In this document: piece by piece, positions 14,557 through 14,602 of the stretch | Layout: every line of letters starts with the position of its first letter | How positions within the stretch are numbered: the first letter of the stretch is position 1 | NCBI GenBank assembly: GCA_030668025.1 | Contig: DAOUUT010000061.1 | Location: forward strand, 1 to 14,602 | Length of the DNA: 14,602 bases | Direction of reading: 5' to 3' | DNA from: Promethearchaeota archaeon | Lineage (GTDB): Archaea; Asgardarchaeota; Lokiarchaeia; Sigynarchaeales; SOKP01 | The notes under the pieces: model-generated | The model's database searches: none | Told to the model about the DNA's origin: nothing | What the model saw: the letters and a program-made list of their open reading frames with translations, nothing else | Position numbers and translations under genes: made by a program

Positions 14557-14602
14557 GGCATTATTATAATTGGGCTCCAATCTTAAAATGAGACATCATA
14601 TA

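Larger units (their letters stand above)
14342..14602. other. Right-end region without a convincing gene
   Basis: The longest frame is 69 codons on the minus strand (14524-14315). Its first half has protein-like content (KYGLSIEEALSGTPRPLP), but it runs into the antisense of the Roadblock gene and lacks a Shine-Dalgarno. A TTG-started 61-codon frame overlaps it. Positions 14441-14520 are about 41% G+C, above the local background, which hints at a remnant of the same GC-richer segment as the Roadblock gene. Nothing here can be named. Confidence 0.4.

Noticed and set aside
14315..14580. Overlapping minus-strand frames of 69 and 61 codons
   Set aside because: They overlap each other, lack ribosome binding sites and a recognisable family, and the longer one extends into the antisense of the Roadblock gene. 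They are kept only as a description of the region.
1..14602. CRISPR array, insertion sequence or rRNA
   Set aside because: No regularly spaced repeat set, transposase-like protein or rRNA-like stretch was found on either strand.

Overview
This is an AT-rich archaeal chromosomal segment. It carries a TFB-type general transcription factor, an archaeosine tRNA-guanine transglycosylase, a Trm5 methyltransferase, the archaeal family DUF371, tRNA genes with no encoded CCA, and promoters with BRE/TATA elements that often sit only about 25-30 nt before the start codon (leaderless style). The low G+C, the Roadblock/LC7 protein and the large unrecognised helical proteins suggest an Asgard (Promethearchaeota, Lokiarchaeia-like) genome. 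That placement is inference; the archaeal assignment is firm.

Layout. At the left edge (minus strand) lies the N-terminal two thirds of a TFB gene. Its roughly 350-nt upstream region has a strong BRE/TATA and several inverted repeats. A small cysteine-containing unknown gene follows (minus), then tRNA-Ile(GAT) on the plus strand. Positions 1835-5678 form a tight plus-strand cluster: AK6/Fap7-type kinase, TgtA without a PUA domain, DUF371, and Trm5. A DUF885-type metallopeptidase-like gene follows 65 nt later. The cluster combines ribosome-biogenesis and tRNA-modification functions. Both tRNAs in the window carry G15 and C48, the substrate configuration for the archaeosine pathway.

Positions 6956-7875 are mostly non-coding. 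They hold an inverted repeat, an apparently complete miniature transcription unit (TATA, strong Shine-Dalgarno, 9-codon frame, hairpin plus T-run terminator), and tRNA-Arg(TCT) on the minus strand. Next come a stand-alone PD-(D/E)XK nuclease-like gene (plus) and, convergent with it, a small two-helix membrane protein (minus).

Positions 8987-13686 (minus) are filled by two large genes of 768 and about 798 codons. They overlap by ATGA and share one promoter. I recognise neither, and this coupled pair is the best candidate for an undescribed system. Divergent from it is a Roadblock/LC7 gene whose core is about 51% G+C against about 27-30% around it. Its reading frame has no usable canonical start: the in-frame ATG is followed at once by TGA. 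The last 260 nt hold hairpins and palindromes but no convincing gene.
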